Positions 8,280-16,393 are shown, counted from the first letter of the stretch. The stretch is DNA of 64,000 nucleotides from CBDDFV01 sp965227335 (GCA_965227335.1 CBDDFV010000012.1:124001-188000); one strand, 5' to 3'. The notes: a model not told the origin generated them from the letters alone. Translations and numbers: made by a program.

Positions 8280-8546
8280 ATGCGACCCCGCAAGACCACC
8301 ATTCGACGAATCGCCCTCGGCAGCGCCGCCGCCACCCTGCTCATGCTCGGCGGCTGCGGCAACGACGCCCAGAGCGGCGCCCTGCTCGGGGCCGGCCTCG
8401 GGGCCGGACTCGGCGCCGTCATCGGACACCAGTCCGGCGAAACCGGCGCCGGCGCCGCGATCGGCGGGGCGGTCGGCGGCGCCGCCGGCTACGGCATCGG
8501 CAACGAGAGCGACAAGGCCAAGGCCAACAAGCAATACGACTACTGA
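8280..8546 (+). CDS. Glycine-zipper lipoprotein
   Basis: An 88-residue exported lipoprotein. The N-terminus MRPRKTT is followed by a hydrophobic core and the lipobox LMLGGC, so the mature protein would start at Cys 25. Two blocks of glycine-zipper sequence (ALLGAGLGAGLGAVIG and AAIGGAVGGAAGYGIG) resemble the membrane-spanning Gly-zipper repeats of Rcp/SlyB/OsmB-type envelope proteins. The short tail is Lys/Asn-rich. GGAG lies upstream of the ATG, and a strong terminator at 8651 ends the transcript. Its likely place is the outer membrane; a role in envelope stability is inferred from the family only. Confidence 0.82.
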   Translation: MRPRKTTIRRIALGSAAATLLMLGGCGNDAQSGALLGAGLGAGLGAVIGHQSGETGAGAAIGGAVGGAAGYGIGNESDKAKANKQYDY

Positions 8547-8650
8547 TCCGCGCCGGTCCGATCCCCGAACATCACTCCTTGCGCATCCCGCCGCGGCGCG
8601 ATCGGCGGGATGTCGCACATGAACGACTGATCCGGCGGGTGGATGCACGA

Positions 8651-8690
8651 CGCCGCCGCGCGTTCCGAGTGGAATGCGCGGCGGCGTTTT
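8651..8690 (+). terminator. Intrinsic terminator after the lipoprotein gene
   Basis: A 16-bp arm, cgccgccgcgcgttcc (8651-8666), pairs with 8671-8686 across a GAGT loop and is followed by TTTT (8687-8690). Confidence 0.85.
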
Positions 8691-8745
8691 CATCCCGATC
8701 GTGTCGGGGGGAACGATCGGGGGCAGGGACATCGGGGTCGGGTGG

Positions 8746-10107
8746 TCAGTCGGTCCAGGCGTTGAGCAGCAACGCGAGGTCGGCGGCGTCGACGGTCAGG
8801 TCGTCATTGAGATCGCCGAGGCACGGAGCCGCGCACGGTCCCCACGCGGCGAGCAGGAGGGCGAGATCCGCGGCGTCGACGGAGAGGTCGACATCGAGAT
8901 CGCCGAGCGGCGCGGGGGTGAGGAGGGCGGCGGCGGGGACGCTGCCCTGGAATCCGGTGACCAGGATCTGTCCCGCGTCGTTGATGTCGACGGGATTGAC
9001 GATGAACCAGTCGATCGGTTCGCTGAGCACGTCGCCGTTGAGTTCGAGCGGGTCGCCGGCGGGCGTCCACACCCACGCGGTGAACTCGTATCCATCGGTG
9101 TGATGCAGGCCGACCATGGCCCCGGCCTCGTTGACGTCCTGCAGGATGAGACCGGCGAAGCGTTCATCGGGGCTGATCGCATGCACGGCGCCGTCGGGGT
9201 CGATCCGGAAGACGCCTTCGCCGAAGCTGGCGTCGGTGCGGAACTGACCGGCGACGAAGCCGCTGTCGGTGATGCGTTCGGCGCGGCTGGAGACGGCGCC
9301 GACGGGTGTCTTCGCGGCGGTCATGCCGCTCGCATCGTCATACCGGAACGCCTGCCAGAATCCATGGGCGTCGAGCGCGTGGCCGACGACGACGCCGTTG
9401 TTATTGATATCGAACGCCTCGCTGCGGGCGCCGCCGAGATCGCCCAGGTCTTCGGGCGTGAAGTCGATCCAGCGGGCGGCGCGGGTGTTGGCGCCGTCCC
9501 ACGCCTGCCCGACGACGACGTCGAGGTCGTTGATGGCGTTCGGTTGCCCGTGCATCCAGCCGTCCGGATCACGATGGAGGGGCGGAAGGGCGACGGTTCC
9601 GGAATCGGCGTCGGCGAGGAAGCCGCGCGAGATGTTGTCGTCGTCGTACCACACGCCGACCACGCGGGCGTTTTCATTGATGTCGATCATCCAGCCGTTC
9701 AGGCCGCCGAGACCGCCGAGGGGGATCATCTCGCCGTCGGGCGTCCACAGGACGGGCGTGCCGAGCATGGGTCCTTCGCCGATCGCGACGGCGCCGACGC
9801 CGGCGATGTATCCCTGGTCGTTGATGACCTGGCCGTGACTGATGTCGAAGAGACCGTCGGTCAGATTGGCGAGTCCGTCGGCGGTGAAGCGGTAGGCGTC
9901 GATGCCGGGGATCAGACCGAGCCCCGAACCGCCGGTGACGACGCCGGCGTTGTTCAACGCGCGAGCGTCGTTCGCGCCGCCTTCGAAGACGGGCAGGAGT
10001 TCGACGTGGTAGGCGGGCTGGGCGAGCGCGGCGGCGGCGAAGCACCCCGCGGCGCCGAGGCTCGTACACGACACGATGAATCGGGAGGCGGCGATCGAAC
10101 GGTGCAT
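8746..10107 (-). CDS. Secreted HAF-repeat protein with dockerin-like C-terminus
   Basis: A 453-residue exported protein. The signal peptide (ending near CFAAAALAQ) is followed by repeats in which 'A.DINN.G.VVG.A' alternates with 'AFRY', 'ARWID' and 'PVLWTPDG' strands, the HAF-type repeat also found in the gene at the left edge. The last 60 residues are two EF-hand/dockerin-like units, GDLDVDLSVDAADLALLLAAWG and GDLNDDLTVDAADLALLLNAW, ending two residues later. The ATG has GAGGAG nine bases upstream. The dockerin-like tail is probably a calcium-binding sorting or anchoring module shared by several secreted proteins here. No enzymatic motif is visible. Confidence 0.85.
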   Translation of the reverse strand: MHRSIAASRFIVSCTSLGAAGCFAAAALAQPAYHVELLPVFEGGANDARALNNAGVVTGGSGLGLIPGIDAYRFTADGLANLTDGLFDISHGQVINDQGYIAGVGAVAIGEGPMLGTPVLWTPDGEMIPLGGLGGLNGWMIDINENARVVGVWYDDDNISRGFLADADSGTVALPPLHRDPDGWMHGQPNAINDLDVVVGQAWDGANTRAARWIDFTPEDLGDLGGARSEAFDINNNGVVVGHALDAHGFWQAFRYDDASGMTAAKTPVGAVSSRAERITDSGFVAGQFRTDASFGEGVFRIDPDGAVHAISPDERFAGLILQDVNEAGAMVGLHHTDGYEFTAWVWTPAGDPLELNGDVLSEPIDWFIVNPVDINDAGQILVTGFQGSVPAAALLTPAPLGDLDVDLSVDAADLALLLAAWGPCAAPCLGDLNDDLTVDAADLALLLNAWTD

Positions 10108-10256
10108 GAAGGTCTCCTCAGGACGCCGGCGCGCATCGGGGGCGCGGCGGCGGATTGATGTGGGGCGTCGGGCGCACCGGATGATGTCGCGGAGACGGCG
10201 TCATCTTGCGGCGACTTCGGCGGAGTCGCGCGATTGTTCATCACGGCGAACGAAAG

Positions 10257-10288
10257 GCCCCTCGCACCGGACGCACCGGCGGAGGGGC
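10257..10288 (-). terminator. Probable terminator for the secreted protein at 10342-11733
   Basis: gcccctc (10257-10263) pairs with gaggggc (10282-10288); read on the minus strand the hairpin is followed by CCTTTCG. The T-run is short, so it is only moderately convincing. Confidence 0.45.
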
Positions 10289-10341
10289 AGGGAGGGAGGA
10301 ATCGTGTTCGCCGCGCGTCGTGCGCGGCGGATGTCGGGGGC

Positions 10342-11733
10342 TCAGTCCCAGTCCGCGAGCAGGGCGGCGAGGTCGGCGGGATCGACATCGCCATCGGCGT
10401 CGATATCGCCGGCCAGGCAGCCTTCATCGCCCCACGAGGCGAGGAGGATCGCGAGGTCGCCGGGTCCGACGGTTCCATCGCCGTCGAGATCGGTGGCCTT
10501 GGGGAGCGGGACGCGGAGGATCGCTTCGCCGACGTCGCCGCCCGCGAGGTCGAGGAGATCGACCTCGACGTGCACGAAGTCATCGTCGGAGAAGTCGAGG
10601 CCGGGGCCGATGCCGTTGGAGGCGTTGAAGTCATCGACGACGAAGTCCGCGATCATGTCGTTGTCGACGTCGATCGCATCCCCGACCTGGAGCACCGCGT
10701 GCGCGGCGCAGAGCGCCGTCGCCTGCCCGACGAGCAGCCCCTCGGGATCGCTGAGCCCGCCGCCCCAGACGAAGGCGACGCGTCGGTGGTTGTTGATCTG
10801 CACATCGCGAACGGAGGAGCCGAGCATGAAGCCGTCGATGACGTCGCCCTCGCGGACGGTGATGACGTTGTTGTACGCGATGAACTCATCGGAGGCGGAG
10901 TCGCCGTCCGTGTCGCCGCTGAAGAGATAGTCGCCGTCGTTATTGATCGTGACGGCGTCGAAGTTGTCCCAGTTCTCGCTCTCGTCGATGGGGTCCAGCT
11001 CCTGGACGACGACGACGCCGTCGACGTAGATGGCGTTGTCGTTGTTCGTGGCCCCGGTGTCGAGCAGGAGCTCCTGAATGTGGTGTTCGTTGTTGTCGGC
11101 GAACTTGTAGCTGAACTGCACGCCGGCGGGGAAGTCGATGGTCTCCCCGCCGATGTCCTGGCCGGTCTGCAGGATGATGGTGAAATCGCCGACGGGGCTG
11201 CGCTGGTAGAGCGCGCGGCCCTGCGACGAACCGCCCTTGGTGTCGGTGAGACCCGAGACCCACGCGGTCGTGCCGTCGGGCAGCATCTGCGGGCGACTGC
11301 AGAACGAGATGAAGTCATCCAGCGTGCCGGGGGCGGGATTGGTTTCGACGAGGATGAGTCCGTCCTGGCCCCACACGCCGTCGTCGCCGTCGATCGACGG
11401 GCTGTAGATGAACCCGCCGGCGTTGGAGACGCCCATCGTGCCCTCGCCGCCCGAGAGCACGGTCGGAAGCGCTTCGTCCGCTGTGAAGACGACGCCGTCG
11501 TCGAACCAGATGAACCGGACGCCGTCGCTTCGCGAACCGACGAAACCGACCTGGCCGTTGCTGTTGGTGAAGGGCGCGTTGAGGATATCGACGGTGGTCC
11601 CGCTGCCGTCCGGGACGGGGTCGCCCGACTTGATGATCAGATCGACCGAGACCGGGCCGGGACCGGCCAGCGCAGCGAGCGGAAACGCGAGCACGCCGAG
11701 ACCGGCGGCCGCACAGACAGATAACGTGCACAT
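10342..11733 (-). CDS. Secreted dockerin-tailed protein (DUF7453-like repeats)
   Basis: A 463-residue exported protein of unknown function. ATG 11733 is chosen over upstream starts because AAGGAG precedes it and it opens a clean signal peptide (MCTLSVCAAAGLGVLAFPLAALA). The body repeats phrases such as 'IIKSGDPVPDGSG', 'NSNGQVGFVG', 'ITINNDGDYLFSG' and 'VREGDVIDGFML', the reporting-type pattern found in DUF7453/'choice-of-anchor' secreted proteins of planctomycetes. It ends with two dockerin-like units (DLDGDGTVGPGDLAILLASWG and DIDADGDVDPADLAALLADWD) at the extreme C-terminus. It lies on the same strand as the HAF protein at 8746 but has its own terminator-like hairpin. Confidence 0.8.
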   Translation of the reverse strand: MCTLSVCAAAGLGVLAFPLAALAGPGPVSVDLIIKSGDPVPDGSGTTVDILNAPFTNSNGQVGFVGSRSDGVRFIWFDDGVVFTADEALPTVLSGGEGTMGVSNAGGFIYSPSIDGDDGVWGQDGLILVETNPAPGTLDDFISFCSRPQMLPDGTTAWVSGLTDTKGGSSQGRALYQRSPVGDFTIILQTGQDIGGETIDFPAGVQFSYKFADNNEHHIQELLLDTGATNNDNAIYVDGVVVVQELDPIDESENWDNFDAVTINNDGDYLFSGDTDGDSASDEFIAYNNVITVREGDVIDGFMLGSSVRDVQINNHRRVAFVWGGGLSDPEGLLVGQATALCAAHAVLQVGDAIDVDNDMIADFVVDDFNASNGIGPGLDFSDDDFVHVEVDLLDLAGGDVGEAILRVPLPKATDLDGDGTVGPGDLAILLASWGDEGCLAGDIDADGDVDPADLAALLADWD

Positions 11734-11871
11734 GAGCTTGTTCTCCTTGAGCTCCGACGGCGGGACCGAGGTCATGATGAGGGTCGCGCCGTCCCGTGAG
11801 AACGTACCCGAGGGGCGCATGATTCCGCAATGAGAAACCGCGGCGGGCGACGGAGACCGCCGGGACGGGGC

Positions 11872-12417
11872 TTAGACCCCCGGCCAGAACGCCGCGACCG
11901 ACAACACGGACCACGCCACGACCCCCGCTCCCATTTTGCCCAGCGCGCCGAGGACGCGTCCGACCGTCGCGCCCGCGGCGGGCTTGAACGTTCGTCGCAA
12001 TTCGGCGTCGTCCGCCGTCATCTCCGCGATCAACGCGCCGAGGAACGTGCCGACGATCGCGCCGATGATCGTGCCGATGATGGGGACGCCGAACGTGAGG
12101 AAGATCGCGCCGACCACGCCGCCGATCAGCGCGCCGATCATCCCCCGCTTCGTCGCGCCGCCCCGCTTCGCGCCCCAGACGCCCGCGAGCAACTCCAGCC
12201 CTTCGCCGATCGCAATCACGATCGCGCCGCCCACCAGCACCCACAGTCCGAACGTGACCGTCTCGCCTTCCGGCAACCACCAGACGTCGCACAGTTCGAT
12301 GACGAGCGCCATCGCGTACATGATGATCGAACCGGGAAGGCCGGCGATGATCAACAGAATGCACGCCGCGCCGACCAGGGTGAACAGCAGGGCGACCAGA
12401 ATCGCGATCCAGCTCAT
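11872..12417 (-). CDS. DUF456 membrane protein
   Basis: A 181-residue integral membrane protein with four to five hydrophobic segments. The Gly-rich helical hairpin 'GALIGGVVGAIFLTFGVPIIGTIIGAIVGTFLGALIAE' matches the DUF456 family (Gly-zipper-like packing). Its function is unknown. The start lies two bases after the stop of the nitroreductase-family gene at 12420, so the two are almost certainly one transcript and may be translationally coupled. Confidence 0.85.
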   Translation of the reverse strand: MSWIAILVALLFTLVGAACILLIIAGLPGSIIMYAMALVIELCDVWWLPEGETVTFGLWVLVGGAIVIAIGEGLELLAGVWGAKRGGATKRGMIGALIGGVVGAIFLTFGVPIIGTIIGAIVGTFLGALIAEMTADDAELRRTFKPAAGATVGRVLGALGKMGAGVVAWSVLSVAAFWPGV

Positions 12418-12419
12418 GG

Positions 12420-13124
12420 TCAGGTTGTTCCGGGGTCGCGGGCGTCGGTTTCAGGCCGGTCCACGACCATGATTTCTTCGAGCGGCTTGCGTCGGATATC
12501 GGGCACCACGCAGTCCTCGGCGGGATATCCGACCGGAATGAGCAGGAACGGACGCTCGTAGTCGGGCCGGCGGAGCACCTGGGCCAGGAACTTCATGGGA
12601 CTCGGCGTGTGCGTGAGCGTCGCGAGACCCGCGTGCGCACACGCCGCGAGAAACATGCCGGTGGCGATCCCCACCGACTCATTCACGTAGTACACCTGCT
12701 CCGACGATGTCGACGGGTTTTCATCGCGCATCTGTTTGAAGATCACGACGAGCCACGGCGCGACCTCGAGGAACGGCTTGTGCTCGTCGGTGCCGAAGGG
12801 GTGCAGATCGTGCAGCCAGGTGTCGGAAGCGCGGCGGTGGTAGAACTCGCGCTCCTCCGCTTCGGCGGCTTCACGGATCTCGCGTTTGAGTGCGAGGTCC
12901 TGGACGGCGACGAAGCGCCAGGGCTGCTTGTTCGCGCCGCTCGGCGCCGTGCCCGCCGCGCGGATAATCGTCTCGATGAGCGGGCGGGGAACCGGTCGAT
13001 CGGAGAACATCCGAATGGACCGGCGTTGACGCATGACATCGTGGAAACGTTCCGCCGCACGCTGCGGCCCGTCGGCGGGCACGTAGGGCGCGAACGGCTT
13101 CATCGCGGGCGGGGTGGCGGTCAT
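12420..13124 (-). CDS. Iodotyrosine-deiodinase-like nitroreductase-family flavoprotein
   Basis: A 234-residue FMN enzyme of the nitroreductase superfamily. The FMN/phosphate motifs are RRSIRMF (34-40) and AGTAPSGANKQPW (57-69). It resembles the iodotyrosine deiodinase (IYD) subfamily in specific features: the active-site lid contains E91, Y95 and K116 at the spacing of the three residues that grip the halotyrosine zwitterion in human IYD (E157, Y161, K182). 'LTHTPSP', 'LIPVGYPAEDCVVPDIRRKPLEEIM' also follow the IYD C-terminus closely. The likely reaction is reductive dehalogenation of halotyrosines or a related aromatic. The start is ATG 13124 with TACCAT six bases upstream. It is followed two bases after its stop by a DUF456 gene. 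Confidence 0.85.
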   Translation of the reverse strand: MTATPPAMKPFAPYVPADGPQRAAERFHDVMRQRRSIRMFSDRPVPRPLIETIIRAAGTAPSGANKQPWRFVAVQDLALKREIREAAEAEEREFYHRRASDTWLHDLHPFGTDEHKPFLEVAPWLVVIFKQMRDENPSTSSEQVYYVNESVGIATGMFLAACAHAGLATLTHTPSPMKFLAQVLRRPDYERPFLLIPVGYPAEDCVVPDIRRKPLEEIMVVDRPETDARDPGTT

Positions 13125-13130
13125 GGCGGC

Positions 13131-13136
13131 ATGGTA
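13131..13136 (-). promoter_or_regulatory. -10-like TACCAT just before the flavoprotein gene
   Basis: Minus-strand TACCAT with a 6-base gap to the ATG and no Shine-Dalgarno; supports ATG 13124 as a leaderless start. Confidence 0.4.
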
Positions 13137-13252
13137 GTCCACGCCGCGCGGTCGGGTCCGGCGGGAGAGGCGGCGGACGTTCCGTGATCTGATCAGGAAT
13201 GCCTCGCGGGATCGCGGGCGCGACGGGGGGGGATGGGCAGCGCCGCCTCCGG

Positions 13253-13300
13253 ACGCCGGGACGCCGGGACGCCGGGACGCCGGGACGCCGGGACGCCGGA
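13253..13300. repeat. 8-bp tandem repeat (acgccggg) x 6
   Basis: Six perfect or near-perfect copies of acgccggg in a row, next to the minus-strand terminator at 13302-13351. The repeat is short enough to vary by slippage. Confidence 0.92.
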
Positions 13301-13301
13301 C

Positions 13302-13351
13302 AAAAAAAGACGAGCGGTCAGGTCTCCTCCTCAGTTCTTCCTGACCGCTCG
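13302..13351 (-). terminator. Strong intrinsic terminator without an annotated upstream gene
   Basis: A perfect 12-bp stem (13311-13322 with 13340-13351, cgagcggtcagg / cctgaccgctcg) is followed on the minus strand by TC and seven Ts (13302-13308). No protein gene lies on this strand between here and 14 kb, so it must end some other transcript. Confidence 0.85.
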
Positions 13352-13740
13352 AATATATCTGTTGTTCGGACACCCGCGAAACACCTCCGGCTCTGAACCT
13401 CCTGCGACGGCGCAGGACATCCACAAGTCGGGCGTGGTGCAGGCTGGACCAGCTGTCCGGGCGAGTCCCGCCACACCAATGCAGGCATCGGGGCGGGCCG
13501 CCGTCGTCCACCGACTCGGTGGCTGGACCGGATGCGGCAATCAAGGCCGGACCGGTCTCGGCTGGGGCCAGTAAAATACCACATGGCAGGACCGTCGCCA
13601 GCGAAAGTCGGGAATTTCTTCCCTCCCCGGCCAGGCCCCCCGGGACCCCCACCCGCCACGCGCCAACCACCCGAACGCTTCGGGCCGGCCTGCCTCGGCC
13701 AGTCCCGGCCTGAATCTGCAAACCACTTATAGGCAACGGC
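13311..13740 (-). ncRNA. Candidate structured RNA ending at the 13302-13351 terminator
   Basis: This 400-base stretch has no convincing protein gene but contains several hairpins read on the minus strand. They are GGGAA-GAAA-TTCCC at 13610-13623, the 7-bp palindrome around 13508-13522 (ccaccga/tcggtgg) and tcctgcg-ccgt-cgcagga at 13410-13427. A strong intrinsic terminator follows. An AT-rich spot at 13726-13750 (two CTTATA copies) could hold its promoter. I could not match it to RNase P, tmRNA, SRP or 6S RNA signatures. Its existence is inferred; the 5' end is a guess. Confidence 0.3.
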
Positions 13741-13847
13741 TTATAAAAACCTCCGGAAGGCGTGATTTGAGCGTTGACCGGGGGAGTGTGGACCGACTAC
13801 CGTGATCGTCTGATCCAGTAAACACGCGGCCGTCCCGGCCGTGGCGC

Positions 13848-13892
13848 CCCGCTGCACGGAGAATGTCGGAGTCTCCGGGCGGCGGGTTTTTT
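13848..13892 (+). terminator. Intrinsic terminator upstream of the PagL-like gene
   Basis: CCCGCTGC (13848-13855) pairs with GCGGCGGG (13879-13886, one G-U), enclosing an inner CGGAGA/TCTCCG hairpin, followed by TTTTTT (13887-13892). No plus-strand gene lies upstream within 1.5 kb, so it ends either a small RNA or an attenuated leader of the gene at 14025. Confidence 0.7.
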
Positions 13893-14024
13893 GTGCGCCG
13901 GCTCGTCCCGCGGCGGGCGTTTCGACGATGTGATTGTCGAACACGCGTGGCTTCCGTACGCTGCGTGCTCTGATCATTCGTCCGACCGACAATGAGGGTC
14001 AGACGAGCCGAGTGAACAGGAGCG

Positions 14025-14762
14025 ATGACCGTGCAATCTGTGGGTGGTCCGGCGGCGTGGGTGATGATGGGCGTGGTGATGTCGACGATGGCCAGCGCGA
14101 CGACAAGCAGCGCGTGGGCAGATGACATCAACTTCAGGAGCGCGGGCGGTCTGGATTCGACGCCGTTCGCCGCCGCGCTGATCGGCGCGGCACAACCCGC
14201 CGACCCCGCGCCCGACGGCGCGCCCGATGATGCGGCGGACGCATTGCGCACCGACCTCTCTCTCAGCGCGCCGCCCACCGACACGTTCGGGCAGGCCGAG
14301 ACCTGGCGCTGGACAGTGCAGGCCGGCTTCGGCGCCGACGTCAAGGGGGACGACAACTACCTCGCCCTCGGCGGCGTCGGGCTGAGCTACTTCCTCGTTG
14401 ACGACCTCTCGCTCAACTTCGAACTCAACGGCTTCTACGTCGACCAGGAGGGCGAAGACAGCTCCCCCATCGGCGTGAACTTCAACCTGCTGCTCCGCTG
14501 GCACTTCTTCAAGCGCGACTCCTGGACCATCTACTTCGATGGCGGCGCCGGCATGCTCTACACCTCGGATGATGTGCCCGACAACGGCTCCAGCTTCAAC
14601 TTCACGCCGCAGGCCGGCCTCGGGATGAGCTTCGCCCTCAACGAGAAGGCGCGGCTGCTGCTCGGGGCCCGCTGGCACCACATCTCCAACGCCAACACCT
14701 ACGACGAAAACCCCGGACGCGACAGCGTCCAGGCGTACGTGGGTCTCAGCTTTCCCATGTGA
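14025..14762 (+). CDS. PagL-like acyloxyacyl hydrolase (lipid A 3-O-deacylase family)
   Basis: PagL is an outer-membrane beta-barrel that removes an acyl chain from lipid A. The protein has a signal peptide (cleavage near SAWA-DD, about residue 32), a low-complexity linker (to about 90), then amphipathic barrel strands. It ends in the family's catalytic region: H219-I-S221-N followed by an NPG turn (229-231) and a terminal beta-strand closing on aromatic F-P-M. H-x-S are the PagL catalytic His and Ser; E228 is the best candidate for the acidic residue. An SD-like AGGAG lies only two bases from the ATG, so the start is a little uncertain. It may alternatively be a non-enzymatic barrel of the same fold. 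Confidence 0.7.
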   Translation: MTVQSVGGPAAWVMMGVVMSTMASATTSSAWADDINFRSAGGLDSTPFAAALIGAAQPADPAPDGAPDDAADALRTDLSLSAPPTDTFGQAETWRWTVQAGFGADVKGDDNYLALGGVGLSYFLVDDLSLNFELNGFYVDQEGEDSSPIGVNFNLLLRWHFFKRDSWTIYFDGGAGMLYTSDDVPDNGSSFNFTPQAGLGMSFALNEKARLLLGARWHHISNANTYDENPGRDSVQAYVGLSFPM

Positions 14763-14847
14763 GTGCGATGGGCGCCGAAGGTGCGCGGCAGGGGGCCCGC
14801 CGGCACGATCGACACGGTTGATGCGGTTGATGCGATCGGCGTCGTGG

Positions 14848-15120
14848 TTACGCCGCGCCTGACCGGGAGCGCCCGGGCGGATCGCCGGTCTGGGCGACGA
14901 GGTTCGCGGCGGTGCGGCTCAGATCCGAGGCCACACGTGGGTCGATCGACTCGATCGTCGGCCGGCACGTGGCGACGAACGTGGCGATGCATTCGACGAT
15001 CGCATGGACCTGCGGTTCGAACGTGGAGGCGGCGGACGCCGCCGGGGGCTTCTTCACGTGATCATCGCGTCCCAGACGGGTCGCATCAGGCGTGACGTCT
15101 TCCAGTGGTGTCGGCGACAT
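14848..15120 (-). CDS. Small hypothetical protein (90 residues)
   Basis: Unrecognised. The coding call rests on a very good ribosome-binding site (GGAGGAAGG six bases before the ATG) and a plausible mixed-composition protein. The N-terminal third is Pro/Lys-rich and probably disordered; the middle (VHAIVECIATFVATCRPTIESIDP) looks like one or two helices with two cysteines; the tail is Gly/Ser/Arg-rich. No signal peptide is seen. It is on the same strand as the small gene at 15257-15514, 136 bases downstream of it. Confidence 0.5.
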   Translation of the reverse strand: MSPTPLEDVTPDATRLGRDDHVKKPPAASAASTFEPQVHAIVECIATFVATCRPTIESIDPRVASDLSRTAANLVAQTGDPPGRSRSGAA

Positions 15121-15256
15121 CGCGGTCCTTCCTCCGTCGCTCCATCCGCAGCGTCGCGCCAGACAGTTGCATCATTCTATGCAGATGCATTGTTCTGTGC
15201 AGGCGTGAGGACGCCGCTGGTGCGTTTGCGGGGAGGCGCGAGGTCGGTGCGGCGGC

Positions 15257-15514
15257 TCAGGGCGTGACGGGGGGGAGGGCGAGATCGTCGAGGAGGGCCT
15301 CGATGGAGGCGTCGAGTCGGTTCTCGAGGTCGAAGGTGTTGTCTCGGAGTTGGCGGCGAATGGATTCGATGCGTACGGCGACTTCCGCCGCGTCTGCATC
15401 GGCGAGCAGGTTCAGCCAGGCCTCGCGTTCGCCGCCGAGTTCGTGGGGGGTATGGCCGGCGGCGGTCGAATCGGACCGTCGCCACCGGGCGGCGGGGGTG
15501 TCAATCCAGCGCAT
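15257..15514 (-). CDS. Small hypothetical protein with FlgM-like C-terminus
   Basis: An 85-residue protein. Its C-terminal half (RIESIRRQLRDNTFDLENRLDASIEALLDDL) follows the spacing of the sigma-28-binding helices of FlgM ('V..IR..I..GtY.....iA..LL..L'), so an anti-sigma role is conceivable. The N-terminal half (Arg/Ser/Thr, then GEREAWLNLL) does not help. No flagellar or sigma gene is nearby and the ribosome-binding site is weak (AGAG). I treat the FlgM resemblance as a hint only. Confidence 0.4.
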   Translation of the reverse strand: MRWIDTPAARWRRSDSTAAGHTPHELGGEREAWLNLLADADAAEVAVRIESIRRQLRDNTFDLENRLDASIEALLDDLALPPVTP

Positions 15515-15918
15515 GGTCGCTCTCTTTCGTGCAACGTCGTCGGGCGAGACGACGTCGGAGACGCTCGTTGGAACAGCAACACCATCAGGGGCGTCGTGAG
15601 TCGGCGAGCGCCGGCGATCGTGGCCGGTTTCGTCCGAAGTCGACTTTGAATATCGGCTGGCGGGGCTGTCGCCTCCACATTATCCCCCGGCGGCGGCGGG
15701 CGGCCGTCTGGCGGGCGTGGGAGGGCGGATCGGCGTCGGCAAGAACCGCGCGTCGGGGGCCGGCCCGTCGTCTTCTCGCCGGGACTCGCGGCGAACGGTC
15801 GCGAAGTTTGGCCGATCCGGTGAGGCCGGCCGATTCGGACCGATGTGGTTTGGTCCGGACGTCGGCCGCGCGGATGGTCGGTGACGCCGGCGGAACGCGA
15901 GCACGACGCCACGCGGGG
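15515..15918. other. Intergenic region before tRNA-Lys, no gene seen
   Basis: About 400 bases with GC-rich noise frames on both strands but no start signals, conserved motifs or hairpin-plus-T structures that I can support. The tRNA promoter begins at 15919. Confidence 0.5.
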
Positions 15919-15946
15919 TTGACCGCCCGAGGGTCGCGGCTACACT
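15919..15946 (+). promoter_or_regulatory. Sigma70-type promoter of tRNA-Lys
   Basis: TTGACC (15919-15924) and TACACT (15941-15946) are separated by 16 bases; the predicted start lies about 30 bases before the mature tRNA. Confidence 0.7.
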
Positions 15947-15981
15947 CTGCGACGGACCCGGCCCGTGGGCCGGCCGTTCGC

Positions 15982-16054
<73 letters not shown>

Positions 16055-16064
16055 TTTTCGCATG

Positions 16065-16097
16065 ACGCCGCGCCAGGGTGCGCGGCGTTGTCTTTTT
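16065..16097 (+). terminator. Intrinsic terminator of the tRNA-Lys transcript
   Basis: ACGCCGCGC (16065-16073) pairs with GCGCGGCGT (16080-16088), followed by TGTCTTTTT. Confidence 0.88.
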
Positions 16098-16393
16098 CCG
16101 CGTGGGGCATGACTTAGCGGCATCAAAGGGGAGCGGGCCGTCGGGGTCGGTCGCTGCGCCGTCGTGCGCCCCGGTGCGCTCATTCGGGCTCCCGTTGTGT
16201 AGCCGGTTGTGTAGGTCTGTGGGGCCGTCTGCGGCGGCGTGATCGGTCCCGGTGGCGCGGGGAGGCGATCCAGAGCCCGGGTGAGGTCGTTCACGCCGAT
16301 CCGGGTGTAGGTGTTCTGGAGGTCGAGACGACCTGTTGCACCCCCGTCGGCGCCGGCGCGCCGGTGGCCTGCTGTGCGTCCGTCTCCGGCGTT
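16098..16393 (-). pseudogene. C-terminal relic of a tyrosine recombinase beside tRNA-Lys
   Basis: On the minus strand an open frame (from a TGA at 16394-16396) encodes LDLQNTYTRIGVNDLTRALD followed by RLPAPP and a Pro/Thr/Gln-rich tail (TPPQTAPQTYTTG). The Y-T-x(5-7)-DL-x-x-AL-D-x-LP pattern followed by a low-complexity tail is what I expect at the end of planctomycete phage-type integrases, where the Tyr is the nucleophile region. The core domain with the R-H-x-x-R residues is absent, so it is a fragment. Its place next to a tRNA 3' end fits a decayed integration event. The resemblance is from memory, not a search. Confidence 0.4.

Noticed and set aside
12420..13736. Extending the IYD-like gene to a start at 13736
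   Set aside because: The extra 204 residues are Arg/Pro-rich, cross the 8-bp repeat and a strong terminator, and do not match the family start.
13311..13740. RNase P RNA, tmRNA, SRP RNA or 6S RNA in the structured region
   Set aside because: None of the conserved signature strings of these RNAs could be found on either strand.
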